From Pleionea sp041589565 (GTDB taxonomy: Bacteria > Pseudomonadota > Gammaproteobacteria > Enterobacterales > Kangiellaceae), in assembly GCA_041589565.1 (NCBI GenBank), contig JBFHVL010000039.1, positions 1-20,651 on the forward strand: a DNA stretch of 20,651 nucleotides. Reading direction: 5' to 3'. A program made the position numbers and the translations under genes. The notes beneath the pieces were generated by a model, which searched no databases, had not been told where the DNA came from, and saw nothing but the letters and a program-made list of their open reading frames with translations. Shown here piece after piece: positions 7,471 through 14,126 of this stretch (position 1 is its first letter; each line of letters opens with the position of its first letter).

Positions 7471-7484
7471 AAGACGCTAACTCA

Positions 7485-8102
7485 ATGCTCACCTTAAACC
7501 TGGCAACAGCGGCGGTACTGGAAAAAGCGGTCAACAAATTGGTCTCGCTCGATCTTGATGCCCAGGAAAAAATAAAGCCTTTAATCAATAAACGCGTTGC
7601 TATTGAGCTGACGGACTGGCAACTCACTTACATATTCGATATAGGCGAAGACGCAATCTGTATCGATACGCAAAAAGAAATACCCTGCCAGGTGACCCTG
7701 AAAGGAACCAGCTTTGCATTTTTCAATATGGCCAGCACCGAACGTGGTGGCGATGCGCTGTTTAAAGGCGAAGTGTTGTTTGAAGGCGAAGTCAGTACCG
7801 CACAATCGTTTCAAAAATTCTGGCAATCATTGGAAGTCGACTGGGAAGAAGAGCTATCCAAATACACCGGTGATGTGATTGCTCATCAAATCGGACAAAC
7901 AGCTAAGCAGCTGCATCAGCAATTCAATCGTTTATTTAATACAGCGCAACAAAATTTAAGCGAATATGCGAAGGAAGAATTTCGCATGACGCCCGATCCC
8001 ATTGAAGTTGAAACTTTTTACGACGAACTCGACAATTTAAAAAGTGATGTCAATCGACTGCATGCACGCATTCAACAATTACAACAAAAAATTAAATCCT
8101 GA
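7485..8102 (+). CDS. ubiJ: Ubiquinone biosynthesis accessory factor UbiJ (SCP2 domain)
   Basis: This 205-residue protein has an N-terminal SCP2 lipid-binding domain (about residues 15-115; DWQLTYIFDIGEDAICI, GDALFKGEVLFEGEV) and a C-terminal helical/coiled-coil tail (DELDNLKSDVNRLHARIQQL). The middle block KYTGDVIAHQIG ... EEFRMTPDPIEVETF aligns with E. coli UbiJ (PYTGDIAAEGI ... EEWRMAPGPLEVAWF), as I recall it. With UbiK, UbiJ supports the soluble Ubi complex and binds the hydrophobic quinone intermediates. It starts 14 bases after ubiE, and its TGA overlaps the ubiB start as TGATG, so the two are probably translationally coupled. Confidence 0.93.
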   Translation: MLTLNLATAAVLEKAVNKLVSLDLDAQEKIKPLINKRVAIELTDWQLTYIFDIGEDAICIDTQKEIPCQVTLKGTSFAFFNMASTERGGDALFKGEVLFEGEVSTAQSFQKFWQSLEVDWEEELSKYTGDVIAHQIGQTAKQLHQQFNRLFNTAQQNLSEYAKEEFRMTPDPIEVETFYDELDNLKSDVNRLHARIQQLQQKIKS

Positions 8103-9733
8103 TGGCGATAAAAAACTTCACACGACTCTTTTCCATTAATCGTACGCTGATTAAGCATGGACTCGATGAATTGCTCGAGTTAACGCCACTGGCCAAATAC
8201 AGTCCACTGTTAAAACTGTTTGCCTTCACTCCGGCCCGCGAAAAACAGAAACCACGCGGCGAACGATTACGCGAAGCATTGACCGAATTGGGTCCGATAT
8301 TTATAAAGTTTGGACAGATGCTTTCAACACGGCGTGATCTATTGCCCGAGGACCTCGCCACCGAGTTAGCCTTTCTGCAGGATCAGGTGCCACCGTTTTC
8401 AGAGTCCGAGGCGCAAGCTCGCATCGAGCAACAACTGGGACAACCTATTGAATCGATTTTTTCTGAATTTGAATCCACCCCGATGGCATCAGCCTCCATT
8501 GCTCAGGTACACAGTGCCAAATTAAACGATGGTGAAAAAGTTGTTGTTAAAGTGATTCGCCCCGGCATTCGTAAATTAATTGAACGGGACATAGCACTGC
8601 TAAAACAACTCGCCGCCTGGATTGAAGAACATCTGCCCGATGGTAAACGGTTTAAACCACGTCAGGTGGTGGCGGATTATGAAGCAACGATTTATCAGGA
8701 GCTGGATTTACGCACCGAAGCGGCCAACACCATGCAGCTACGGCGCAATTTTGAAAACAGCGAACTGTTGTATGTTCCTCAAGTCTACTGGGACCTGACG
8801 CGCGAAAAAGTGATGGTTCAGGAAAAAATACATGGCATTCCAGTGGCTAATATAGAGCAACTGCAAGCGGCAGGCACCAATATGAAAGAGCTGGCTCACC
8901 GCGGAGTGGAAATCTTTTTTACTCAGGTGTTTCGCGATAGCTTTTTTCATGCCGATATGCATCCCGGCAATATTTTTGTTGATGTCAGTGATCCACAAAA
9001 ACCACGTTACATTGGCATCGACTGCGGCATTATGGGAACGTTGGGAGAGCAAGATAAACGCTATCTGGCGCAAAACTTCCTAGCTTTTTTCGATCGCGAT
9101 TATCGCCGCATCGCCGAACTGCACGTTCAATCGGGATGGATAAACCCCAAAACCTCCATTGAAGCTTTTGAAGCTGCCGTTCGTACCGCCTGTGAACCTA
9201 TTTTTGGCAAACCCTTGTCAGAGATTTCCTTTGGTCAGTTTTTAATTCAGTTATTTCAGGTTGCCCGTCGTTTTCAAATGGAAGTTCAACCGCAATTGGT
9301 ATTATTGCAAAAAACCTTACTCTACATTGAAGGCCTGGGCCGTCAGCTTTACCCCGAATTAGATTTATGGGAAACGGCGCAGCCTTACCTACGACGTTGG
9401 GTGAAAGATCAGTACGGAGCCAATGCGGTGATTAACAAGTTAAAACACAAATGGCCCATTTGGATGGAACAGCTCCCCGAAATGCCAGAGAAATTAGCGA
9501 GCTTCTTACAAGAATCGCAGAACTCCAACCAACAGTTAAAACAGCTGATCGAGCAATTGGAGCAGTTTAATCGTCAACAAAAAAAACGCCGCCGGTTGAC
9601 GGTGTTTGCAGCCATTGGTGTCAGCATCACCCTGTTTTCGGGATTTTTACTCAATGCCGGTTTTATTGATGGCGCCGGACTATCGTTGATTGCCGCTGGT
9701 GTGGCTTTTATTCTGGCTGTCCGCAATAGCTGA
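8102..9733 (+). CDS. ubiB: Ubiquinone biosynthesis protein kinase-like ATPase UbiB
   Basis: This is an atypical protein-kinase-like (ABC1/ADCK/COQ8) ATPase required for ubiquinone synthesis; 543 residues (E. coli 546). Visible motifs: the KxGQ motif in FIKFGQMLSTRRDLLPEDLA near residue 65-80, and the Ala-rich nucleotide loop in ASASIAQVHSAKL. Then come the ATP lysine in VVVKVIRPGI, ELDLRTEAAN, the catalytic loop HADMHPGNIF and the metal-binding IDCGIMGTL. Two C-terminal membrane helices span about 500-520 and 525-541. The 1-base overlap with ubiJ and the common strand place it in the DUF971-ubiE-ubiJ-ubiB unit. Confidence 0.97.
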   Translation: MAIKNFTRLFSINRTLIKHGLDELLELTPLAKYSPLLKLFAFTPAREKQKPRGERLREALTELGPIFIKFGQMLSTRRDLLPEDLATELAFLQDQVPPFSESEAQARIEQQLGQPIESIFSEFESTPMASASIAQVHSAKLNDGEKVVVKVIRPGIRKLIERDIALLKQLAAWIEEHLPDGKRFKPRQVVADYEATIYQELDLRTEAANTMQLRRNFENSELLYVPQVYWDLTREKVMVQEKIHGIPVANIEQLQAAGTNMKELAHRGVEIFFTQVFRDSFFHADMHPGNIFVDVSDPQKPRYIGIDCGIMGTLGEQDKRYLAQNFLAFFDRDYRRIAELHVQSGWINPKTSIEAFEAAVRTACEPIFGKPLSEISFGQFLIQLFQVARRFQMEVQPQLVLLQKTLLYIEGLGRQLYPELDLWETAQPYLRRWVKDQYGANAVINKLKHKWPIWMEQLPEMPEKLASFLQESQNSNQQLKQLIEQLEQFNRQQKKRRRLTVFAAIGVSITLFSGFLLNAGFIDGAGLSLIAAGVAFILAVRNS

Positions 9734-9736
9734 TTT

Positions 9737-9758
9737 GTGACCCTTTTGTCACCTTTTT
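9737..9758 (+). terminator. Weak hairpin plus T-tract after ubiB
   Basis: GTGAC (9737-9741) and GTCAC (9748-9752) form a 5-bp stem with a 6-base loop, followed by CTTTTT (9753-9758), three bases after the ubiB stop. The stem is short for a strong terminator; partial attenuation between the ubi and tat genes is possible. Confidence 0.33.
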
Positions 9759-9771
9759 GCGGTGTCTGGAG

Positions 9772-9800
9772 TTGGTAAGAAGCGAGCGGTGAGTTACCAT
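9772..9800 (+). promoter_or_regulatory. Possible promoter of the HIT-tatABC unit
   Basis: TTGGTA (9772-9777) and TACCAT (9795-9800) are separated by 17 bases; each matches 4 of 6 consensus positions. This is the best sigma-70-like pair in the 100-base gap between ubiB and the HIT gene, but such matches are common by chance. Confidence 0.3.
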
Positions 9801-9833
9801 TAACCCAATGCCTATCAAACACAGGAAGCAAGT

Positions 9834-10169
9834 ATGAGCGACTGTTTGTTTTGCAAAATTATTGCTGGCGAGATCCCTTCGAATAAAGTGTATGAAGACG
9901 ATCATCTGGTGGTGTTTCATGACATTGCCCCCAAAGCGCCGACCCATGTTTTGGTGGTTCCGCGTAAACACATTCGCAGTTTAAAAACTGCGGATGAAAG
10001 CGATCGTGAATTGATGGGACATATTATGCTGACCATTCCCAAGATTGCCGAGCAACTGGGATTAACTGAAGGTTTTCGCACGGTTCTAAATACCGAAAAA
10101 GGCGGCGGACAGGAAGTGTTTCATATTCACTTTCATGTTCTCGGCGGCGGCCCAATGCCTTTTGCTTAG
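9834..10169 (+). CDS. HIT-family purine nucleoside phosphoramidase, HinT-like
   Basis: This is a histidine-triad nucleotide hydrolase of 111 residues. It has Cys4-x-x-Cys7 (SDCLFCKIIAGEIPS), typical of zinc-binding HIT proteins. The adenosine-binding DIAPKAPTHVLVVPRKHI follows, and the catalytic triad HIHFHVLGG is near the C-terminus. HinT enzymes hydrolyse AMP-linked phosphoramidates and adenylated side products in the cytoplasm. ATG 9834 has a strong AGGAAG 5 bases upstream. It sits between ubiB and tatA, where other gammaproteobacteria often have nothing or his genes. No functional link with Tat export is known to me. Confidence 0.95.
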   Translation: MSDCLFCKIIAGEIPSNKVYEDDHLVVFHDIAPKAPTHVLVVPRKHIRSLKTADESDRELMGHIMLTIPKIAEQLGLTEGFRTVLNTEKGGGQEVFHIHFHVLGGGPMPFA

Positions 10170-10186
10170 TAGCCACAATTTAAGTA

Positions 10187-10214
10187 ATCATCACTTGATG
10201 TGATCATGAGGAAA
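10187..10214 (+). promoter_or_regulatory. Hairpin abutting the tatA ribosome-binding site
   Basis: ATCATCAC (10187-10194) and GTGATCAT (10200-10207) pair around a 5-base loop with one C-C mismatch. The strong Shine-Dalgarno GAGGAAA (10208-10214), 5 bases before the tatA ATG, begins right after the stem. Such a stem could set tatA translation independently of the HIT gene. Confidence 0.4.
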
Positions 10215-10219
10215 TCATT

Positions 10220-10453
10220 ATGGGATTTAGTATTTGGCAAATTTTAATCATCTTGCTGATTGTGATTTTACTATTTGGCACCAAAAAGCTACGTAATATG
10301 GGTGGCGATCTGGGAGCCGCAGTAAAAGGATTCAAAGAAGGTATCAAAGACGATGATGACAAAAAAGACGAAGAAGAAGCCGCGAATCTGGAGCAGAAGC
10401 AAGGCGAAACCATTGAGGGTGAAATAACCCACAAAGAAGAGAAAACCAAGTAA
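10220..10453 (+). CDS. tatA: Twin-arginine translocase subunit TatA
   Basis: This is the pore-forming small subunit of the Tat pathway, which exports folded proteins across the inner membrane; 77 residues. A single N-terminal membrane helix (MGFSIWQILIILLIVILLF) is followed by the FG hinge and the amphipathic helix (KKLRNMGGDLGAAVKGFKEG), then a very acidic, charged tail (DDDDKKDEEEA). This is the TatA/E pattern rather than TatB. ATG 10220 has GAGGAAA 5 bases upstream. It heads tatA-tatB-tatC in standard order. Confidence 0.96.
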   Translation: MGFSIWQILIILLIVILLFGTKKLRNMGGDLGAAVKGFKEGIKDDDDKKDEEEAANLEQKQGETIEGEITHKEEKTK

Positions 10454-10489
10454 TTCTAAACGAATAACTGGTTGCAATAGAATCCATCT

Positions 10490-10996
10490 ATGCCTTTTGA
10501 CATTGGTTTTTTTGAGCTTTGCGTCATCATCATTGTTGCGCTACTGGTTCTGGGCCCCGAGCGGCTGCCAGTGGCGGCGCGTGCTTTGGGGCGCTGGTTT
10601 GGTAAAGCGCAGCGCGCCTTCACTTCGGTTAAAAATGAAATCAATCGTGAGTTACAACTGGATGAGTTACGCCAGCAATTGAAAGAACAGCAACAAAAGA
10701 TGGATCAATTGATCAACCAGCAGGAGCTGGGTGATCTACAGCAACAAATTGAAGAAACCCGCGCAGCATTCCGCCGTGAAATGGAACAGCAGCAAGCGGA
10801 ACTGAATCGAGCGAAGGAAGAAGCCAGCAGTGATGCCAGCGAGAAGACAGAAGCAAAATCGGAAGAGGCCCAGGACGATATGTCTGGCTGTAAGAATCCG
10901 GTAGAGTTTGAGCCGCTGCCGCGCAAAGATGACCCGCAAGCCGATCAGCACAACACCATTCACCAAGAACCATCCAGTCCTAAGACCGGTTCCTAG
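10490..10996 (+). CDS. tatB: Twin-arginine translocase subunit TatB
   Basis: This is the receptor-complex subunit that passes Tat substrates from TatC to TatA; 168 residues. It shows the TatB signature MPFDIGFFELCVIIIVALLVL followed by GPERLPVAARALGRW. The amphipathic helix continues into a long Gln/Glu-rich coiled coil (about residues 55-115, LKEQQQKMDQLINQQE and EMEQQQAELNRAKEE) and a polar tail. Most TatB start M-F-D-I-G; here there is one extra residue. It is 36 bases after tatA and only 2 bases before the tatC start. The ribosome site is weak, suggesting translation from tatA mRNA at a lower level, as expected for TatB. Confidence 0.96.
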   Translation: MPFDIGFFELCVIIIVALLVLGPERLPVAARALGRWFGKAQRAFTSVKNEINRELQLDELRQQLKEQQQKMDQLINQQELGDLQQQIEETRAAFRREMEQQQAELNRAKEEASSDASEKTEAKSEEAQDDMSGCKNPVEFEPLPRKDDPQADQHNTIHQEPSSPKTGS

Positions 10997-10998
10997 CA

Positions 10999-11754
10999 AT
11001 GACGAAAACTCAGACGCCACCCGATGATAAGGAAATGCCCTTACTAGCGCATTTGGTTGAATTGCGCTCTCGCCTGTTAAAAGCAGTGTTGTCGATTCTG
11101 ATTATTTTTATGGGACTGATTTATTTTGCCAACGATTTATACCTAATTGTTTCGCAGCCGTTGATCGCCAGCCTCCCGGAGGGCAGCGAAATGGTTTCTA
11201 CCAGTGTGATCGCGCCATTTTTTACTCCGTTTAAACTAACTCTGGTGCTGTCTTTGTTTCTGTCGATGCCAGTGATTCTGCATCAAATTTGGGGGTTTAT
11301 TGCTCCTGCCCTGTATCAGCATGAAAAGCGACTGGCGGTGCCCCTCTTGGTCAGCAGTATCGTGCTGTTTTATCTCGGAATGACCTTTTGCTATTTTGTG
11401 GTTTTCCCGCTGATGTTCCAGTTTTTCCCCTCGGTGATCCCGGAAGGTATCCGTTACATTCCCGATATGACCGACAGTCTGGACATCATGCTTAAACTCT
11501 TCTTTGCCTTTGGTATCGCTTTTGAGGTACCGATTGCCACTATGCTGCTGATCTGGTCTGGAGCAACAACGGTTGCCAGCCTTAAGGAAAAACGTCCCTA
11601 TATTATTGTCGGTGCTTTTGTGGTTGGGATGTTATTGACACCACCCGACGCCATCTCACAAACCCTGCTGGCGGTTCCTATGTGGATGCTGTTTGAGCTG
11701 GGTATTATATTCGCCGTCTGGATAAAGCCCGAAAAGAAGCCGGCCGAAGAATAG
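10999..11754 (+). CDS. tatC: Twin-arginine translocase subunit TatC
   Basis: This is the six-helix membrane protein that recognises the twin-arginine signal; 251 residues. The N-terminal MPLLAHLVELRSRLLKAVLS motif forms part of the signal-binding site. The conserved FGIAFEVPI segment carries the helix-4 Glu, and YIIVGAFVVGMLLTPPDAIS and MLFELGIIFAVW match the C-terminal helices. TatC works with TatB as the substrate receptor. ATG 10999 starts 2 bases after the tatB stop without an obvious ribosome site, so reinitiation from tatB is likely. A Kelch protein with a twin-arginine signal lies 1.3 kb downstream. Confidence 0.97.
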   Translation: MTKTQTPPDDKEMPLLAHLVELRSRLLKAVLSILIIFMGLIYFANDLYLIVSQPLIASLPEGSEMVSTSVIAPFFTPFKLTLVLSLFLSMPVILHQIWGFIAPALYQHEKRLAVPLLVSSIVLFYLGMTFCYFVVFPLMFQFFPSVIPEGIRYIPDMTDSLDIMLKLFFAFGIAFEVPIATMLLIWSGATTVASLKEKRPYIIVGAFVVGMLLTPPDAISQTLLAVPMWMLFELGIIFAVWIKPEKKPAEE

Positions 11755-11808
11755 TCTCAAATTACAGATACGTTTGCATTTCCCCCGTTCTGTCGCTACG
11801 ATCATCGA

Positions 11809-11821
11809 CTGGTATGACCAG
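11809..11821. other. Small perfect inverted repeat before the DUF4442 gene
   Basis: CTGGT-ATG-ACCAG lies 12 bases before the DUF4442 start codon. It could be a short operator or just chance; there is no direct evidence of function. Confidence 0.2.
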
Positions 11822-11832
11822 AAAAACATCCT

Positions 11833-12291
11833 ATGCGACGCAAACTCACCCCCAAATGGCTTAAACGCATCCTAAACCTGTGGCCTCCCTATCTGGGTGC
11901 CGGTATTAAGGTTATGGAAATCAGCGAAAACTGGGATTACGTGAAGGTAAAGCTGAAAAAGGGCATGCTGAACAGCAATTATTTCGGTACAGCCTACGGT
12001 GGTTCCCTCTTCTCTATGACAGACCCTTTTTATGTGCTGTTGCTAACCAACCGGCTAGGTCGTGATTATATTGTATGGGACAAAGGCGCCAGCATTAAGT
12101 ACATCGCCCCGGGCAAAACCGATGTGCACTGCGAATTCAGACTCAGTGAAGAGCAAGTCGAAAGCATCCGTCAAAAAGCCCATGAGCTGGGCAAGTACGA
12201 GCCTGAGTTTGAAGTGGATGTGGTTGATGTCGAAGGAAATTTAATCGCCAAAGCCTTCAAAAAGCTATACGTCAAGCCAAAGCAGAAGTAA
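11833..12291 (+). CDS. DUF4442 hotdog-fold protein, putative acyl-CoA thioesterase-like
   Basis: This is a 152-residue soluble protein of the DUF4442 family, a hotdog-fold group. Supporting segments: LKRILNLWPPYLGAGIKV at the N-terminus, then LNSNYFGTAYGGSLFSMTDPFYVLLL (the long hotdog helix region), then KGASIKYIAPGKTDV and a strand-rich C-terminus (FEVDVVDVEGNLIAKAFKKLYV). Hotdog proteins often bind or hydrolyse acyl-CoA thioesters, but no substrate can be read from sequence, and DUF4442 members are mostly uncharacterised. It starts 78 bases after tatC with a weak ribosome site and ends just before a strong bidirectional terminator, so it may be the last gene of the tat transcript or have its own weak promoter. 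Confidence 0.85.
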   Translation: MRRKLTPKWLKRILNLWPPYLGAGIKVMEISENWDYVKVKLKKGMLNSNYFGTAYGGSLFSMTDPFYVLLLTNRLGRDYIVWDKGASIKYIAPGKTDVHCEFRLSEEQVESIRQKAHELGKYEPEFEVDVVDVEGNLIAKAFKKLYVKPKQK

Positions 12292-12303
12292 CTAAAATGG
12301 CAT

Positions 12304-12337
12304 AAAAAAAGGCGAACCTTGTGGGCTCGCCTTTTTT
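12304..12337. terminator. Bidirectional intrinsic terminator
   Basis: A7-GGCGA-A-CC (12304-12318) pairs with GG-C-TCGCC-T6 (12324-12337) around a 5-base loop with one internal A-C mismatch. The GC-rich stem core is flanked by A- and T-tracts on either side, so it works in both directions. It separates the convergent DUF4442 gene (plus) and the cold-shock gene (minus). Confidence 0.9.
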
Positions 12338-12357
12338 GAATCAGGAACTTATCGAAC

Positions 12358-12564
12358 TTATAAAGCTACGATGTTCTCTGCTTGAGGACCTTTTTGACCT
12401 TGAGTAATGGTGAACTCAACAGCCTGGCCTTCAGCCAAAGTTTTGAAACCTGAACCAGTGATTGCACTGAAGTGAGCAAATACATCTGGGCCATTTTCTT
12501 GTTGAATAAAGCCAAAACCTTTAGATTCGTTGAACCACTTAACGGTTCCTTTAACTGTAGACAT
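12358..12564 (-). CDS. Cold-shock domain protein (CspA family)
   Basis: This is a 68-residue single-stranded nucleic-acid-binding protein with an OB-fold cold-shock domain. Key motifs are GTVKWFNESKGFGFIQQ, with RNP1 KGFGFI, and DVFAHFSAI, with RNP2 VFAHF; it ends VEFTITQGQKGPQAENIVAL. The length is standard for CspA/CspD-like proteins, which melt RNA structure or tune translation at low temperature. AGGAT lies about 8 bases before ATG 12564. The strong promoter at 12742-12714 and an untranslated leader of about 140 nt suggest cspA-like post-transcriptional control, though cold induction cannot be proven from sequence. Confidence 0.96.
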   Translation of the reverse strand: MSTVKGTVKWFNESKGFGFIQQENGPDVFAHFSAITGSGFKTLAEGQAVEFTITQGQKGPQAENIVAL

Positions 12565-12707
12565 AGTGACATCCTATATTTGGTACATTTTTGCCTTTCG
12601 GCGTGAGTAGCTTTGAAACTTAGACTTAAACTTTGAGAACTGCAGGACGGCAACGTATATGAATACAGCCTTTTGTAGATCTTAAATGGAGACTTTATTT
12701 CTTGCTG
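12565..12707 (-). promoter_or_regulatory. Long 5' leader of the csp mRNA
   Basis: The likely start site near 12707 gives about 142 untranslated bases before the csp ATG, close to the length of the E. coli cspA leader (about 159). Near its 3' end is a GCC-GAAA-GGC stem with a GNRA-type loop (12592-12604 region), followed by an A-rich stretch. I do not recognise the E. coli cold-box sequence. An open frame in the leader region has no independent support as a gene. Confidence 0.55.
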
Positions 12708-12713
12708 GCCGCG

Positions 12714-12742
12714 AATATACACAGGTCAGCAGGCATTGTCGA
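12714..12742 (-). promoter_or_regulatory. Strong sigma-70 promoter of the cold-shock gene
   Basis: On the minus strand a -35 TCGACA (12742-12737) is followed after exactly 17 bases by a -10 TATATT (12719-12714); each matches 5 of 6. An AT-rich stretch AATTTTTCT directly upstream could act as an UP element. This is the best-matching sigma-70 promoter I saw in the window. Confidence 0.7.
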
Positions 12743-13079
12743 GAAAAATTTAAGCTGTTACCCCACTTTCTTTAGTATTTACCTTAACTTAGCTCCAAGT
12801 GAGATTGTCTGCCCGTAGCAACGAAGTGAAAGACTCGAGTCACCTAGCCTCCCTTCGAGCTGTTTGATTAGCCTTCGATAAACTCCGCCAGCGTATTACT
12901 TTCACCTAAGTTGCGTATCTAGCGCAACTTGTTCAAAAATCATAACGTCCGCTCATTGTATTAAGCGATTCATTGTTTTTCTTAGCTACACATTATTCTT
13001 AATCGCTTCACTGTCTCAGGAACTATAATCATTACTCACTTTTCAACGTATTAACTGCTGATCATATAAACATAATGCT
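12743..13079. other. Gene-free stretch with inverted repeats
   Basis: No coding frame with family support is present. It holds AAGTTGCG/CGCAACTT (12908-12915 and 12923-12930; perfect 8-bp stem, 7-base loop). A second pair is AAGCGATT/AATCGCTT (12963-12970 and 13001-13008; 30 bases apart). There are also GACTCGAGTC (12832-12841, perfect 10-bp palindrome), a perfect TATAAT (13024-13029) without a good -35, and TATAAA (13065-13070) near the next start codon. A small RNA or a double operator is possible; I cannot choose. Confidence 0.4.
13042..13070 (+). promoter_or_regulatory. Possible promoter of the Kelch gene
   Basis: TTCAAC (13042-13047) and TATAAA (13065-13070) are 17 bases apart. If used, transcription would begin about 13077, only a few bases before ATG 13080, giving a leaderless mRNA, which would explain why no Shine-Dalgarno precedes that ATG. 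TATAAT at 13024-13029 is an alternative -10. The -35 is weak (3 of 6). Confidence 0.3.
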
Positions 13080-14075
13080 ATGAATCTAAATCGCCGCAAG
13101 TTGCTCAAACTAAGCTCTCTATCGTCTTTATGTTTTTCGATTCCAAGCTGGGCTAAGTGGGATGTAAAAGCATCACTACCGATTCGAGTACAAGAGATTT
13201 ATCCCACAGTTCATAAAGGTCAGATATACGTTGCAGGCGGACTTTCACCTGACACTACTGAGTCGAGTGGCGTGAGCGACAAGGTATGGCGCTACAGGCC
13301 AGATCAAGATAAATGGATGGAAGCAGTCAGTTTGCCGGAACCTCGCCACCACCCACACTTAATTTCTACTGGTGAGAGTTTGTATGCGTTTAGCGGCTTT
13401 GTTATTGGAAATGGCGGTCGCTGGTTCGCGAGTCGAGATGTATTAATGCTCGATGAAAAAGCGAAGCATTGGAAAAAAATCGCCGAGATGCCGTTTCCCA
13501 TGTGTGAAACGGTTGCCACAGTAATAAATCAAAAAGTACACCTGGCCGGTGGTCGACGTCCATTCAGCCTAAATAATGGCGAGTGGCAACATCATGACGA
13601 TATCAATGAGCATCTTATTTTTGATCCTTCGACAAAAGAATGGGCCAAGGGTCCTCCTCTTCCAACAGCTAGAAATAGCGCCGCGGGTGTACTGCTTAAT
13701 AATCGCTGGCACATCGTTGGTGGTCGCACAGTTCGTAACGGTAACCTGGCGGTTAATGAGGTTTATGATGCGAGTACAAATCAATGGTCCTCATTAAAAC
13801 CCATGCCACAAACTCAAGGTGGATTGGCGGCCGCTGCTTTGGGGGACTCGATAGTTGTCTTCGGCGGCGAGTATTTTGATAACGGTGGAGGTGTTTATAA
13901 AGAGGTTTGGCAATACCTTCCCGGTACCGACGAATGGAAGCACCTTACGGATATGCCAGTTCCCCGCCACGGTTTGGGAGCAGTCACTCTTGCCAATGAA
14001 ATTTATGTCGTCGCGGGTGCTACGCATGCAGGAGCCAAAGGCACCAGTGATCGCCTGTCGGTGTATAAACTCTAA
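13080..14075 (+). CDS. Kelch-repeat beta-propeller protein with twin-arginine signal
   Basis: This is a 331-residue exported protein. The N-terminus MNLNRRKLLKLSSLSS carries a twin-arginine-type motif (NRRKLLK, Arg5-Arg6), a weakly hydrophobic stretch and a likely cleavage after Ser-Trp-Ala25. After this come about six Kelch motifs ending in double-glycine-type strands near residues 53 (YVAGG), 106 (YAFSG), 157 (HLAGG), 214 (HIVGG), 262 (VVFGG) and 313 (YVVAG). Each is followed by a Trp or Tyr/Arg strand (KVWRYRPDQDKW, EVWQYLPGTDEW). This predicts a six-bladed propeller in the periplasm. NanM-type mutarotases share this architecture, but no sialic-acid genes are nearby, so I assign no activity. 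No ribosome site precedes ATG 13080. It may be a substrate of the Tat system encoded upstream. Confidence 0.85.
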   Translation: MNLNRRKLLKLSSLSSLCFSIPSWAKWDVKASLPIRVQEIYPTVHKGQIYVAGGLSPDTTESSGVSDKVWRYRPDQDKWMEAVSLPEPRHHPHLISTGESLYAFSGFVIGNGGRWFASRDVLMLDEKAKHWKKIAEMPFPMCETVATVINQKVHLAGGRRPFSLNNGEWQHHDDINEHLIFDPSTKEWAKGPPLPTARNSAAGVLLNNRWHIVGGRTVRNGNLAVNEVYDASTNQWSSLKPMPQTQGGLAAAALGDSIVVFGGEYFDNGGGVYKEVWQYLPGTDEWKHLTDMPVPRHGLGAVTLANEIYVVAGATHAGAKGTSDRLSVYKL

Positions 14076-14126
14076 TGAATTGTATCAGGCAAAAAGCCAG
14101 AATTTGACTACACTTAGATAAATGGG

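Noticed and set aside
12366..12722. 118-residue minus-strand frame overlapping the cold-shock gene and its leader
   Set aside because: It overlaps the real csp gene in another frame, has no recognisable family and begins upstream of the likely transcription start.
12743..13079. A tRNA, rRNA fragment or CRISPR array in the gene-free stretch
   Set aside because: No cloverleaf, no conserved rRNA sequence and no regularly spaced direct repeats were seen.
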